Assembly: GCF_025263685.1 (NCBI RefSeq)
Contig: NZ_CP092109.1
Span: forward strand, 1,737,001-1,801,000
DNA: 64,000 nt
Source: Geoalkalibacter halelectricus
GTDB taxonomy: Bacteria > Desulfobacterota > Desulfuromonadia > Desulfuromonadales > Geoalkalibacteraceae
Direction of reading: 5' to 3'
The translations under genes and the position numbers were made by a program. The notes under the pieces were generated by a model that did no database searches, was not told the origin of the DNA, and worked only from the letters and a program-made list of their open reading frames with translations. Shown piece after piece: positions 44,257-53,360 of the stretch; positions within the stretch are counted from its first letter, which is position 1, and each line of letters begins with the position of its first letter.

Positions 44257-44452
44257 TAGGCTGAAAACACAATACTTGGGGCGCGCCCTTGGGGTTTATC
44301 GCTTCCGGCGGGATACGGGATGCGGCTGGGGCAGTGGGTGCTGCAGGCGTCTTGGCCGATTATCTCGGAATGCGGGTAGATTTCCGGCTCATCGCGGGGC
44401 TGATGCTTGGCTTGCGGTTTTGTCGTCTTGTTCGGATGGGAGCAGACCGATA

Positions 44453-44486
44453 AAGGGAGGAGCCCCTCGATCGGGACGCCTCCCTT
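44453..44486 (-). terminator. Hairpin downstream of the universal stress gene
   Basis: AAGGGAGG and CCTCCCTT form an 8-bp stem with internal complementarity, 40 bp after the stop of the minus-strand gene. The surrounding 44257-44525 shows no clear gene. Confidence 0.45.
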
Positions 44487-44525
44487 GCTTCTTAAATGGC
44501 AAAGACCGGTGTGAGCAGCAGAATA

Positions 44526-45380
44526 TCAGCGCAGCAGAAGGAGCGGAACGGTCGAGTTGCGGATCATCTCCGTGGTCGTACTGCCGACGAAGAGGTGACG
44601 AATCCGTGAATGCCCGTAGGCGCCCATGATCATCAGATCGATACCGTTCTCCTGCTGATACCCTGTGAGGGCGATTTCCGGCTCGCCGGGGAGGATCACC
44701 TCCGGCGCGTCGAATCGAGCCATCTCCAGGATCTGACGGGCGCGGGCGAGTTGGGCACGCGCCTCAGAGGTGTCGGCGCCGACCATCACCAGATGACAGG
44801 GCAGCCCCCGAAAGAGGGGACTTGCCGCCACCATGTCGACCCCCTTGCGGGTAGTGGCGCTGCCGTCGAAGGCGAGCATGATGCGCTTCGGGGCACGAAA
44901 CTCCTCAGTCGTCACCAAGATCGGGCGGCTCATCGACCGGATGACCCGCTCCAGGTGGCTCCCCATGTGCTCGGAGGCGAACTCGGCCGCCTCGCCGCGC
45001 TTGCCGAGGACCAGGAGGCGGATCTCTTCTTCCCTCTCCGCCAGTGTTTCGACGAGCCCGCCATGGCGCTGCAGCCCTGTGGGTTCGGAAATGCCCGCCG
45101 CACGAGCGCGCTCTTTTGCCGCGGCGAGGATCTGTCTCCCCTGCTCCTGAGCCAGCTTGCCGCGCTTTGCATCGAGCTCCGCCAACTCCTCCAAGAGCGA
45201 CTCCCGAGACCCCAGGCCGATATTGCCGCTGAGGTCGGACTGAGTGACCTCTCGTACCTTGCTCAGCACATGCAGGAAGGTCAGCGGCGCCTCAAGACGC
45301 AGAGCGGCCCAGGCGGCCGCGTCGCAAACCGCCGGAGCGTATTTCGAGCCGTCGATACACGCCAGTACGAGTGTCCTCAT
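44526..45380 (-). CDS. Universal stress protein (two Usp domains)
   Basis: A 284-residue tandem UspA-type protein. The first domain starts TLVLACIDGSKYAPAV; the second (from about residue 155) starts RIMLAFDGSATTRKGV and ends with the nucleotide motif MGAYGHSRIRHLFVGSTTTEMI, matching G-x2-G-x9-G-S/T. The first domain has GKRGEAAEFASEHMGS, with one residue more than the consensus. It follows a SulP gene by 13 bp on the same strand; Usp and SulP genes are often paired. Both lie between two MITE copies. Confidence 0.88.
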   Translation of the reverse strand: MRTLVLACIDGSKYAPAVCDAAAWAALRLEAPLTFLHVLSKVREVTQSDLSGNIGLGSRESLLEELAELDAKRGKLAQEQGRQILAAAKERARAAGISEPTGLQRHGGLVETLAEREEEIRLLVLGKRGEAAEFASEHMGSHLERVIRSMSRPILVTTEEFRAPKRIMLAFDGSATTRKGVDMVAASPLFRGLPCHLVMVGADTSEARAQLARARQILEMARFDAPEVILPGEPEIALTGYQQENGIDLMIMGAYGHSRIRHLFVGSTTTEMIRNSTVPLLLLR

Positions 45381-45393
45381 TCGATCTCTTCCT

Positions 45394-46884
45394 TTAGTGC
45401 GCCATCAGGCGTTCAACCGCATCGGGCTTGTCGTGAACGGCGAAGCGATCGACCATCGTCTCGCTCGCCTTGTTCATGCCGAAGATTTCGACATCGGTCC
45501 CTTCCCGGCGGAACTTCAAAATGACCTTGTCGAGGGCGCCGACGGCGGTGATGTCCCAGAAATGGGCGCGGCTGACATCGATTTCCACCTTCTCCACTGC
45601 TTCTTTCAAATCGAAGGAGGCGATGAACTTGTCGGCCGAGCTGAAAAAGACCTGCCCGACGACCTCGTAGCGCCGCGTCACGCCATCCTCCGAAAGGCTT
45701 GAGCCAACATACAGGATCTTGCTGATCTTGTAGGCAAAGAAGAGGGCGCTGAGAAGAACCCCCACCCCGACCCCCAGAGCGAGGTTATGGGTGAAGACGA
45801 CGACCACCACGGTGGAGACCATCACCACGCTGGAGCTCTTCGGATTCTTGTGAAGATTTGCGACCGACTCCCAACTGAAGGTTCCGATGGCCACCATGAT
45901 CATGACCGCCACCAGAGCCGCCATCGGGATACGCGCGACCCACTCGCCGAGAAAGACGACCATCAGAAGGAGAACGACGCCGGCCACCAGGGTCGAGAGA
46001 CGCCCGCGCCCCCCCGACTTGATGTTGATGACCGACTGGCCGATCATCGCGCACCCGGCCATCCCGCCGAGAAATCCGGCCGAGACGTTGGCGACTCCCT
46101 GCCCCACGCACTCGCGGTTCTTGTCGCTCGGCGTGTCGGTCAGATCGTCGACGATGGTCGCCGTCATCATCGATTCGAGCAGGCCGACGACGGCCAAGGT
46201 CGCCGAGTAGGGGAAGATGATCATGAGCGTTTGCAGGTTCAGCGGAATGTCCGGGATCAGGAAGATCGGAAGGCTGTCCGGCAACGCCCCCATGTCCCCC
46301 ACTGTACGCACATCGACGCCGAAGAGGATGGTGAACCCCGTCAGCGCGATGATGCACACGAGCGGCGAGGGGATCGTTTTGGAGATGTAGGGAAAGAGAT
46401 AGATCAGACCGAGACCGGCCGCCGCCAGCGCATAGACCTGCCACCCGACGTTGGTGAGCTCGGGAAGCTGCGCCAGGAAAATCAGAATGGCCAGGGCGTT
46501 GACGAAGCCGATGACGACCGATCGCGACACAAAGCGCATCAACCCTCCGAGCCGAAAGGCGCCGGCGAGAACCTGCAGCACCCCCGTCAGGACGGTGGCC
46601 GCCAGCAGATATTGCAGACCGTGTTCGCGCACCAGGGTGATCATCAGCAGCGCCATGGCGCCGGTCGCCGCAGAGATCATCCCCGGACGCCCGCCGACGA
46701 AGGCGCTGACCGCGGCGATGCAGAAGGAGGCGTAGAGGCCGACCTTGGGATCGACGCCGGCGATGATCGAAAAGGCGATGGCCTCGGGAATGAGGGCCAG
46801 AGCGACGACGATCCCGGCAAGGACGTCGCCGCGCACATTGGAGAGCCAGTCCTGACGGATCGATCGATAAGCGTTGAGCATCAT
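45394..46884 (-). CDS. SulP-family anion transporter
   Basis: A 496-residue SLC26/SulP carrier. About 10-14 membrane segments span residues 20-400, starting [36 protein letters not shown], the family signature. The Gly-rich stretch [25 protein letters not shown] lies near 270. A C-terminal STAS domain (about 410-496) follows. The ion may be sulfate, bicarbonate or another anion; bicarbonate is common in the Usp-linked group. I take the ATG at 46884; the frame is open further upstream without a good site. Confidence 0.88.
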   Translation of the reverse strand: MMLNAYRSIRQDWLSNVRGDVLAGIVVALALIPEAIAFSIIAGVDPKVGLYASFCIAAVSAFVGGRPGMISAATGAMALLMITLVREHGLQYLLAATVLTGVLQVLAGAFRLGGLMRFVSRSVVIGFVNALAILIFLAQLPELTNVGWQVYALAAAGLGLIYLFPYISKTIPSPLVCIIALTGFTILFGVDVRTVGDMGALPDSLPIFLIPDIPLNLQTLMIIFPYSATLAVVGLLESMMTATIVDDLTDTPSDKNRECVGQGVANVSAGFLGGMAGCAMIGQSVINIKSGGRGRLSTLVAGVVLLLMVVFLGEWVARIPMAALVAVMIMVAIGTFSWESVANLHKNPKSSSVVMVSTVVVVVFTHNLALGVGVGVLLSALFFAYKISKILYVGSSLSEDGVTRRYEVVGQVFFSSADKFIASFDLKEAVEKVEIDVSRAHFWDITAVGALDKVILKFRREGTDVEIFGMNKASETMVDRFAVHDKPDAVERLMAH

Positions 46885-47202
46885 CTGTAATTTTTCCTTG
46901 AAAAGAGAACGGCACGACATGTCGATACGGCCCATGCAGGCGTGCCGCTGGATTTGTGATTGCTTAAATGGGGTAAGGAGGGGTCGCTTGAGGCGCTTAA
47001 GGTGGAGTCGTTGCGGTCTGGAAGGAGAGCACAGGATTATTGTGAGTGACGAGCGGAGTGAGCAGGAAACGAGGCATTCAGGTAGTCTTTCTGAGCGATG
47101 TATCTCTCCGGGAGTCGCCAAGGACGGCCGGAGGCAAAGACGCCGACCATACGGGCATTGCACATAAATTACAAGTCAAAAAATCACAAGAAGTGTCTTT
47201 TA
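46885..47202. other. Spacer with no recognised gene
   Basis: These 318 bp between the SulP start and the HepT-like remnant contain the SulP leader. I see no convincing promoter or gene. Confidence 0.4.
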
Positions 47203-47634
47203 TTATGATGCACACACAGGAAGCTGCGTATTCCGGTGAAAGTGGGCCGGTGGATCCGCTTTAAGCTTGGCGTCTTCAATAACCTTGTCGACATGTAGGA
47301 CGTGAGGGTAGTTCTTGCGCACCACATGGCGAAACCCCAGGAGTTCGGCGAGCTGGCCCGCAGTGTGCGCGGAAATAACGGCCGGGCGGCGGCCGGGGCA
47401 GGGGTTTTCGAGGCGTTCGAGCAGGTCGCTGTGCCAATTGCCGCTCTCCGTGAAGGGTCCGTCAATTTCCGCGACGATTTTGATAAAAATATCCTCCAGG
47501 CCGGAATAAACATGCTCGATGCTGGAAGAGAGGGCGGTGAGGGCCTTGCGGTGTTCGAAGTGGTCTTCGGCGCGCAGTTGTGTAGGTATTGGGCGTGGTG
47601 CGTTGCGCTTCCTCGAGCCGCTGCTGGAAAGAGG
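47203..47634 (-). pseudogene. Frameshifted HepT-like (HEPN-type) gene
   Basis: The minus frame ending at 47203-47205 reads EDHFEHRKALTALSSSIEHV, VYSGLEDIFIKIVAEIDGPF and LAELLGFRHVVRKNYPHVL, like the helical HepT-like family (FYNGIENIFKRIA, FRHFFRHxY). This frame has no start: a stop lies a few codons upstream and the N-terminal match (SFQQRLEEAQRTTPNTYT) continues in another frame. The two join near 47570-47585, so a one-base shift is likely. The RxxxxH catalytic pattern is not kept (RHVVRKNY). Confidence 0.5.
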
Positions 47635-47938
47635 CTAGCCGTCCGTCTCGCCATCCAAAAGAAACTGCCGCAGTTGCCGTGCCTCTCTCATGACATGGAT
47701 GATAAAAACCGTGTTGCCTTCGCACCGGTAGAAAATGCGGCACGGCCGCACATACAGTCCGCGGTAAATCGAATTGGGCAGCTCGGAGGGGACATACCCG
47801 GAATCTGGAAACCGCTCAAGACGCTCGACAGTTGAGAATATCTCCTTGACGAGTTGTGAGGCGGCCTGCGGCTTATCCAGGGCGATGTATTCCGCGATTT
47901 CGTCGAGTTGATTCCAGTGGACTGAGACGCTTTCCCTC
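47635..47938 (-). pseudogene. ParE/RelE-type toxin gene cut off by a MITE
   Basis: The frame reads VHWNQLDEIAEYIALDKPQA, then KEIFSTVERLERFPDSGYV and YRGLYVRPCRIFYRCEG, ending at the stop 47635-47637. This is nearly a complete ParE/RelE toxin (about 95 residues). Its start codon and first few residues are absent: the frame closes upstream at the TAG formed by the MITE border at 47939-47941. The gene therefore lost its 5' end when MITE copy 2 inserted. No antitoxin gene is seen. Confidence 0.75.
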
Positions 47939-47940
47939 TA

Positions 47941-48103
47941 GGAGGCTGTCGGACAACCCATGAGCCGGCTGCAAATCCGGCTGTTTGGCCCGGATTGCGG
48001 CTCCTTTTCGGCACGTAGCTACGGCTATGCACTCTCAAAGGAGCCAAAATCCGGACTGAAACATCCAAGTTTTCGCTTCGGCCCGGATAGTCCGACAGCC
48101 TCC
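47941..48103 (-). mobile_element. MITE, copy 2 (inverted relative to copy 1)
   Basis: A 163-bp element whose reverse complement matches the element at 44096 except for a handful of bases. TA flanks both ends (47939-47940 and 48104-48105). One terminal repeat is slightly decayed (GGACAAC in place of GGACTAT). It abuts the truncated ParE-type gene. Confidence 0.85.
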
Positions 48104-48174
48104 TAGGCCCACGTCAGTCGCGGTCCCACTTTTCAGTTTGCTCCGCGTCGACAATTAGGCTTTTCCCCCCCCTC

Positions 48175-48237
48175 AAAGTCCCCGCCAAAAACGGTGCAGG
48201 CGGCTTCGCCTTCAGGAACGCGGCCTGCCGGGACTTT
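48175..48237. repeat. Long imperfect hairpin upstream of the oxidase operon
   Basis: AAAGTCCC (48175-48182) and GGGACTTT (48230-48237) bracket an inner GCAGGC / GCCTGC stem. It lies 38 bp before the predicted promoter. It could be a REP-like element, or an end of the accessory strip. No gene is seen between 48106 and 48376. Confidence 0.5.
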
Positions 48238-48274
48238 CAGTCGTGTTTAATTCCTGAAAAATACAGCACCTTTC

Positions 48275-48303
48275 TTGACAATGTGTGGTCCTGGGCCAGA
48301 ATA
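48275..48303 (+). promoter_or_regulatory. Sigma-70-like promoter of the oxidase operon
   Basis: TTGACA (48275-48280) and AGAATA (48298-48303) with a 17-bp spacer, about 75 bp before the cytochrome gene. Confidence 0.5.
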
Positions 48304-48376
48304 AATGCTGGAAATGGCCGCTCGTCCGCGGGCTGGTTTACATGAATCTACCGTCTTCGAGGTACGGAGAATCGGC

Positions 48377-48829
48377 ATGGGGCGTAAAATTGCCTGGGGC
48401 CTGTTGGCTTTTTTGGTGCTGTCTGGTCTGGTTTTTTATGTTTTTGCCTATCAGTGGCCTCCGGTGCGCGACCCGGCCTTGACCATGCCCGACGGCGATC
48501 CCGCGCAGGGGCGCCAGGCCATTGTCAAATACGGCTGTTCGAGCTGCCATGTCATCCCCAATGTTCGCCAGGCCACGGGCCGGGTGGGGCCGAAGCTCGA
48601 GGACATCGGCCGCCAAATCTACCTTGCGGGCGTACTGCCCAATACTCCCGACAATATGATCCGCTGGATCATGCATCCGCGCGAAATCGCACCCCTGACG
48701 GCCATGCCCGAACTCGACGTCTCCGAACAAGAGGCGCGCGATATTGGCGCACACCTCTACGGTCAGGGGTCGGTGCGGCAGAGTCGCCCCGGGCATGGCG
48801 GAAGCGGGGGCGGACATTCCCCGCGCTGA
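48377..48829 (+). CDS. Membrane-anchored monoheme cytochrome c
   Basis: A 150-residue protein with an N-terminal anchor (about 5-25) and one heme c site, CSSCH, near residue 57; a Met in LTAMPELDVSEQEA near 115 is a likely second axial ligand. A Gly/His-rich tail follows. First in the oxidase operon, it probably feeds electrons to CuA. ATG 48377 has GGAGA at 7-11 bp and begins the anchor; the frame is open further upstream. Confidence 0.85.
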   Translation: MGRKIAWGLLAFLVLSGLVFYVFAYQWPPVRDPALTMPDGDPAQGRQAIVKYGCSSCHVIPNVRQATGRVGPKLEDIGRQIYLAGVLPNTPDNMIRWIMHPREIAPLTAMPELDVSEQEARDIGAHLYGQGSVRQSRPGHGGSGGGHSPR

Positions 48830-48864
48830 CCTTTGTTGGTATCCAAGTATCCAAGGAGTCTTTC

Positions 48865-49776
48865 ATGGGAAGCAGTATTGTTGAAACCGTCGCCGCCGTG
48901 GGACTTGCCACGCGGATGGGGGAGAGATGCAAAGCTTATCTCCTTCTGGCCAAGCCTAGAATCCTTTTGCTGGTCGCTCTTACCGGTTTGGTGGCGATGG
49001 TCCTGGAAGGTTCCCTGCTGGGTGCGCCCTGGCGTTTTTCCGGGGTGCTGCTGGGAATTCTTCTCGCCGGTGCCGCGGCCAACGCCCTGAATCAGTACTG
49101 GGATCGCGATATCGACAGTGTGATGGCGCGCACCAGAAACAAGCGCCCGATTCCTTCGGGAAAAATCAGCCCCCGCGAGGCCCTTGGCTTCAGCCTGGTT
49201 GCGGCGTTGGCGGCCATATGGCTGTTGCAGGTGGCGGGCGGTTCCCTGGCGGCTTTGCTGGGCCTTGGTACGCTGGGATTTTATGTGTTGATTTACACCC
49301 TTTGGCTGAAGCGCCGCACCACGCTGAATATCGTGGTCGGAGGTGCCGCGGGCGCGGCCCCGCCCCTCATCGGCTGGGCGGCCGGGGCCGGAGAGGTGGG
49401 TTGGGTGCCGGCTTTGCTGTTTCTCGTCATTTTTCTTTGGACACCAGTGCATTTCTGGGCGCTGGCCATTTGCCTCAAGGAAGAATACGCCCAGGCCGGG
49501 GTTCCCATGCTGCCGGTGGTGGTCGGGGAAAGAGCCACCTGCGTCCGGATCGCCATCTATGTCGCCTTGCTGCTGCCGATGACCGTCTGGCTGGGCTTCG
49601 GCGCGGGCCTCGGTGCCGTTTATTTCTTCGGCGCCACGGTGCTCGGCCTCATTCTGGTCGCCAAGGTTGCGGCACTGTGGCGGCGCAAGGACCGGCAAGC
49701 CGCCTGGGCACTTTTCGGCTATTCCAATGTCTATCTCGCGGCGCTTTTCCTTCTGATGCTGATTCCTCGGGGGTGA
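48865..49776 (+). CDS. ctaB: Protoheme IX farnesyltransferase (heme O synthase)
   Basis: Integral membrane UbiA-family prenyltransferase that adds farnesyl to heme b, providing heme O/A for the oxidase. It has 303 residues. The first Asp-rich motif NALNQYWDRDIDSVMARTRNKRPIPSG is near 80, the second (LKRRTTLNIVVGGAAGAAPPLIGW) near 150, and HFWALAICLKEEYAQAGVPMLPVV near 205. About nine membrane helices. Ribosome site AAGGAG. Heme A synthase is not in the window. Confidence 0.95.
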   Translation: MGSSIVETVAAVGLATRMGERCKAYLLLAKPRILLLVALTGLVAMVLEGSLLGAPWRFSGVLLGILLAGAAANALNQYWDRDIDSVMARTRNKRPIPSGKISPREALGFSLVAALAAIWLLQVAGGSLAALLGLGTLGFYVLIYTLWLKRRTTLNIVVGGAAGAAPPLIGWAAGAGEVGWVPALLFLVIFLWTPVHFWALAICLKEEYAQAGVPMLPVVVGERATCVRIAIYVALLLPMTVWLGFGAGLGAVYFFGATVLGLILVAKVAALWRRKDRQAAWALFGYSNVYLAALFLLMLIPRG

Positions 49777-49782
49777 ACGGCC

Positions 49783-50811
49783 ATGATTCGGAGCAGGTTC
49801 CAGGGACTGAAGTGTAAAACCAGGATGTCATTCCAGGCATACAGGGGTGGCGGTCCTGGTTTTTTCTTGCTTTTGACGGTTTTTTTGCTCGCCGGGTGCG
49901 GCACGGAGCGACCCCATTCGATCCTGGATCCCGCCGGCCCCGCGGCCGAACTCATCGCCGGGTTGTGGTGGCGGATGTTGTGGGTGTATGGACTAGTCTT
50001 CATCGCTACCCTGGTGCTGCTGATTCTGGCCCTGGTCGTGCGGCGGCGAGAAACCAACGTGCTGGGTTTTCGCTTTGTTTTTCTGACCGGGGTGGCCATT
50101 CCCACGGTAATCCTGATCATCATGCTGGTGGACACCCTGCGGGTCATGGGGCAGTTGCACGCCCACGAGGAGGATCTGCGCATCAAGGTGGTCAGTCACC
50201 ATTGGTGGTTTGAGGTGCAATATCCGGGCTACGACGTCATCGACGCCAATGAGATCCATATCCCAACGGGAAAGACGGTGCGTTTTGATCTGATCTCCGA
50301 GGGTGTGATTCACAGTTTCTGGGTGCCGCGCCTGGGCGGCAAGCGCGACATGCTGCCGGATCATTTCACCGAACTTCACCTCAAGGCGAATCAGCCCGGA
50401 GTCTATCAGGGAACCTGTACCGAATATTGCGCGGGAACCCATGCGCTCATGAACTTTCGCCTGGTGGCCCATGAGCCGGAGGATTTCACCCGCTGGCTGG
50501 AATTTGCCGCGCAGCAGCCCCATGCTCCCGAGGATGCCTACCTGCAACGCGGCCGCGAGGCTTTCATGCGTGGCGGCTGTGCCGCCTGCCACGCCGTCAA
50601 GGGGGTATCGCGGGGCATTCTCGGTCCCAACCTGACCCTGGTGGGTGCGCGCCTCACCCTGGGTGCGGGAACCATCGAAAACAACAAGGGCAATCTGGCC
50701 GGTTGGATTGCCAATTCCCAGGCGATCAAGCCCGGAAACATGATGCCCAAGATCTATCTGGAGCCAGAGGATCTGCACGCCCTGGTTGATTATTTGTGGA
50801 GCCTGCAATGA
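49783..50811 (+). CDS. coxB: Cytochrome c oxidase subunit II fused to cytochrome c
   Basis: Carries the CuA electron entry site. It has 342 residues: two membrane helices (near 65-85 and 100-115), then the cupredoxin domain. CuA ligands are the His in EGVIHSFWVP near 178, and C-T-E-Y-C-A-G-T-H-A-L-M near 212-223, complete. From about 255 a C-terminal cytochrome c domain with CAACH follows, as in caa3 oxidases. A hydrophobic stretch near 30 (FFLLLTVFLLAGC) looks like a lipobox. ctaD overlaps by 4 bp. Confidence 0.94.
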   Translation: MIRSRFQGLKCKTRMSFQAYRGGGPGFFLLLTVFLLAGCGTERPHSILDPAGPAAELIAGLWWRMLWVYGLVFIATLVLLILALVVRRRETNVLGFRFVFLTGVAIPTVILIIMLVDTLRVMGQLHAHEEDLRIKVVSHHWWFEVQYPGYDVIDANEIHIPTGKTVRFDLISEGVIHSFWVPRLGGKRDMLPDHFTELHLKANQPGVYQGTCTEYCAGTHALMNFRLVAHEPEDFTRWLEFAAQQPHAPEDAYLQRGREAFMRGGCAACHAVKGVSRGILGPNLTLVGARLTLGAGTIENNKGNLAGWIANSQAIKPGNMMPKIYLEPEDLHALVDYLWSLQ

Positions 50812-53348
50812 AGCCCGACGCCCTAATCGAAGAGCGCTTCACCCGCACCTGGCTGTCACGCCCTGGTTTCTGGGGCTGGATCGCCGAGGTCAACAATCGA
50901 CCCCTGGGTGTGCGCTACATGGTCACTTCCCTGGTGTTCTTCGCCTTGGCGGTCGTCATGGCCCTGACGATGCGCACCCAACTGGCGCTGCCCGACAACA
51001 ATCTGCTCTCCCCCGATACCTACAACGCTGTCTTCACCATGCACGGCTCCACCATGCTTTATCTGTTTGCCGTGCCATTTGTCGAAGGGCTGGGGCTCTA
51101 TCTCATCCCCTTGCTGATCGGCGCGCGGGACGTGGCCTTCCCGCGCCTCACCAGTTTTGGGTACTGGATGTATCTGTTCGGCGGCCTGATCATTTTCTCC
51201 AGCTTTTTGTTCGGGGAGGTGCCCGACGCCGGTTGGACGGCCTACACGCCCCTGTCCGGCCCCAAATATTCGGGCATCGGCATCGATTTCTGGCTTCTGG
51301 GGCTGGGGCTGCTTGAAATCGCCGGGATTACCGCCGCCATTGAAATCGTGACCACCATCCTGAAGTTTCGGGCTCCCGGCATGGCGTTGCAGCACATGCC
51401 GCTCATCGCCTGGACCTATCTGGTGATCGGTTTCATGATTCTGTTCTCCTTTCCCGTGTTGCTGCTGGCGACCTTGCTGCTGGAGTTGGATCGGGCCTTC
51501 GGCTTTCAGTTCTTCAACCCCAGCATGGGCGGCAGCTCCCTGCTCTGGCAGCATTTGTTCTGGTGGTTCGGGCACCCCGAGGTGTACATCATTTTCTTGC
51601 CGGCCACCGGCGTGATTTCCACCATTATCCCGGTATTCGTCGGCCGGCGCATCGTGGCCTATCCGCTTATCCTGGCGGCGCTTTTGATTACCGGCTTCGT
51701 GAGCTTCGGCCTGTGGACTCATCACATGTTCACCTCGGGCATTCCCGAACTGCCTATGCTCTTTTTTACCGCCGCCAGCTTCATGGTCGCCCTGGCGGCG
51801 GGCATCCAGATATTTGCCTGGATCGCCACTTTGTGGGGCGGGCGACCCCGGCTGGGCGTGCCGCTGCTCTACATCCTGGCCTTTTTCTATATATTCGTGC
51901 AGGGCGGGTTGACCGGGGTCATGGTGGCGACCATGCCCTTTGATTGGCAGACACACGACACCACCTTCGTGGTGGCGCATTTTCACGACGTCTTGATCGG
52001 CGGCGCGGTGCTGCCGTTTATCGCCGCGTTTCACTACTGGCTGCCGAAAATGACGGGTCGTCTGGGGGGAGAATTCTGGGACCGTATCGGGCTGGGTTTC
52101 ATCTTCGTCGGCTACAACATCACCTTCGTGCCCCTCTACATTGCCGGGCTGTTCGGCATGCGGCGCCGCATCTACACTTATCCCGAGGAGATGGGCATCG
52201 GCACCCTCAATCTGATTTCGACTTTTGGCTCGTATCTGCTGGCCTTGGGTTTTGCCATCGCCCTTGCCAGCCTGCTGTGGCATGCCCGGCGCGGCCGCCC
52301 CGCGGATCCCGACCCCTGGAAAGGCGGAACCCTGGAATGGTCCATGCCTTCGCCCGCGCCGCCCTACGGCTTTCGTCGCCCCCTAGTGGTGGGTGATCTG
52401 TATCCGCTTTGGAACCCCGTCCCCTCCGAAAGCCACTCTGGGGATTCAGCCCCCCGAGATGCCTATACGGAGGAACTCGAGCAGGCTTCCGCGGCCATGG
52501 ATTGCCGACCGGCCGGCTGGCGCGGCAATTTGGTCACCGACGGCCTCAACGGCCGGCCGCAGGCGGTGCAATCCCTGCCGGGACCCACCCTGCTGCCGTT
52601 CTGGCTGGCGGTCGTGATGACCCTGGCCACGGTTTTCTTCCTCGCCCAGCAGTACATGGCTTCGGCCGCGATGGGTTTTGTCTCTTTGGTTTTCATCGGC
52701 TGGTGGTTGACCCGCGAGCCGGTTTTTGATCGCGAGGAGGCGGCGGTGCTTGAGGCCCAGCTTCAGGTTCCCCTGTGGAGCCACGGCCGCCATACCACGG
52801 GTTGGTGGGCGGCGGCGGGCACGGTTGCGGTTCTGTTCACGGTTTTCGGCGCCTTGACTTACTCCTATTTCTATCTGCGGCTGTATTCCGACCACTGGCC
52901 GCAAGGGGGCTTGCCTTTGCCTGAATTGGGCTCATCCCTGCTGGTTTTTGCCTTGCTGGCGGCGGGGGGAGTCAGCCAGTTCATGAGTTCCCTGGGTTGG
53001 CGTCGTCGTTCGCGCACCTGGGTCGTTTTCGGCATGGCGGTGACGCTCGTGCTTGGGGTCGGCTTTGTCATCGTTCAGATGATGGTGCTGCACGCCGCGC
53101 CCTTCGGACCCACGGCCAATGCCTACGCGTCGATTTTCTTCGTTCTCAACGGCTTTGTCCTGCTGACAGTCCTGACGGGTTTGGCGCTGCTCGGAGGAGC
53201 CCTGGTGCGGGTCATCGCCAAGCAGGAATCCTTTACCGCACCCCGGCTCATCCTGTGGTTGCAGATCAGCGAGATGCTTTGGTTTTTTGCCGTCTTCGCG
53301 GGCTTGGCCTGCTTCCTGGTGGCTTATCTGGTTCCCCATTTGCTCTAA
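50808..53348 (+). CDS. coxA: Cytochrome c oxidase subunit I fused to subunit III
   Basis: Catalytic subunit of the terminal oxidase, 846 residues. Subunit I (about 1-510): heme a ligand His79 and His393, CuB ligands His256, His305, His306, heme a3 ligand His391, and the HPEVY His-Tyr cross-link with Glu258. From about 640 the chain continues as subunit III (seven-helix type, split by a soluble linker near 515-590). Asp108 of the D pathway is present, but several other pathway residues differ (see findings). The ATG overlaps coxB by 4 bp. No separate coxC is needed. Confidence 0.94.
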   Translation: MKPDALIEERFTRTWLSRPGFWGWIAEVNNRPLGVRYMVTSLVFFALAVVMALTMRTQLALPDNNLLSPDTYNAVFTMHGSTMLYLFAVPFVEGLGLYLIPLLIGARDVAFPRLTSFGYWMYLFGGLIIFSSFLFGEVPDAGWTAYTPLSGPKYSGIGIDFWLLGLGLLEIAGITAAIEIVTTILKFRAPGMALQHMPLIAWTYLVIGFMILFSFPVLLLATLLLELDRAFGFQFFNPSMGGSSLLWQHLFWWFGHPEVYIIFLPATGVISTIIPVFVGRRIVAYPLILAALLITGFVSFGLWTHHMFTSGIPELPMLFFTAASFMVALAAGIQIFAWIATLWGGRPRLGVPLLYILAFFYIFVQGGLTGVMVATMPFDWQTHDTTFVVAHFHDVLIGGAVLPFIAAFHYWLPKMTGRLGGEFWDRIGLGFIFVGYNITFVPLYIAGLFGMRRRIYTYPEEMGIGTLNLISTFGSYLLALGFAIALASLLWHARRGRPADPDPWKGGTLEWSMPSPAPPYGFRRPLVVGDLYPLWNPVPSESHSGDSAPRDAYTEELEQASAAMDCRPAGWRGNLVTDGLNGRPQAVQSLPGPTLLPFWLAVVMTLATVFFLAQQYMASAAMGFVSLVFIGWWLTREPVFDREEAAVLEAQLQVPLWSHGRHTTGWWAAAGTVAVLFTVFGALTYSYFYLRLYSDHWPQGGLPLPELGSSLLVFALLAAGGVSQFMSSLGWRRRSRTWVVFGMAVTLVLGVGFVIVQMMVLHAAPFGPTANAYASIFFVLNGFVLLTVLTGLALLGGALVRVIAKQESFTAPRLILWLQISEMLWFFAVFAGLACFLVAYLVPHLL

Positions 53349-53360
53349 GGAGGGTACGGT

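Noticed and set aside
44261-44525. Short frames after MITE copy 1
   Set aside because: A stretch reading GAAGVLADYLGMRVDFRLIA looked membrane-like, but it is short, has no start codon and I could not link it to a family.
45787-46890. 367-codon plus-strand ORF opposite the SulP gene
   Set aside because: The product is full of D, H, R and Q, as expected for the complement of hydrophobic membrane codons; SulP is the real gene.
47302-47835. 177-codon plus-strand ORF
   Set aside because: It is antisense to the HepT-like and ParE-like remnants, which carry family motifs.
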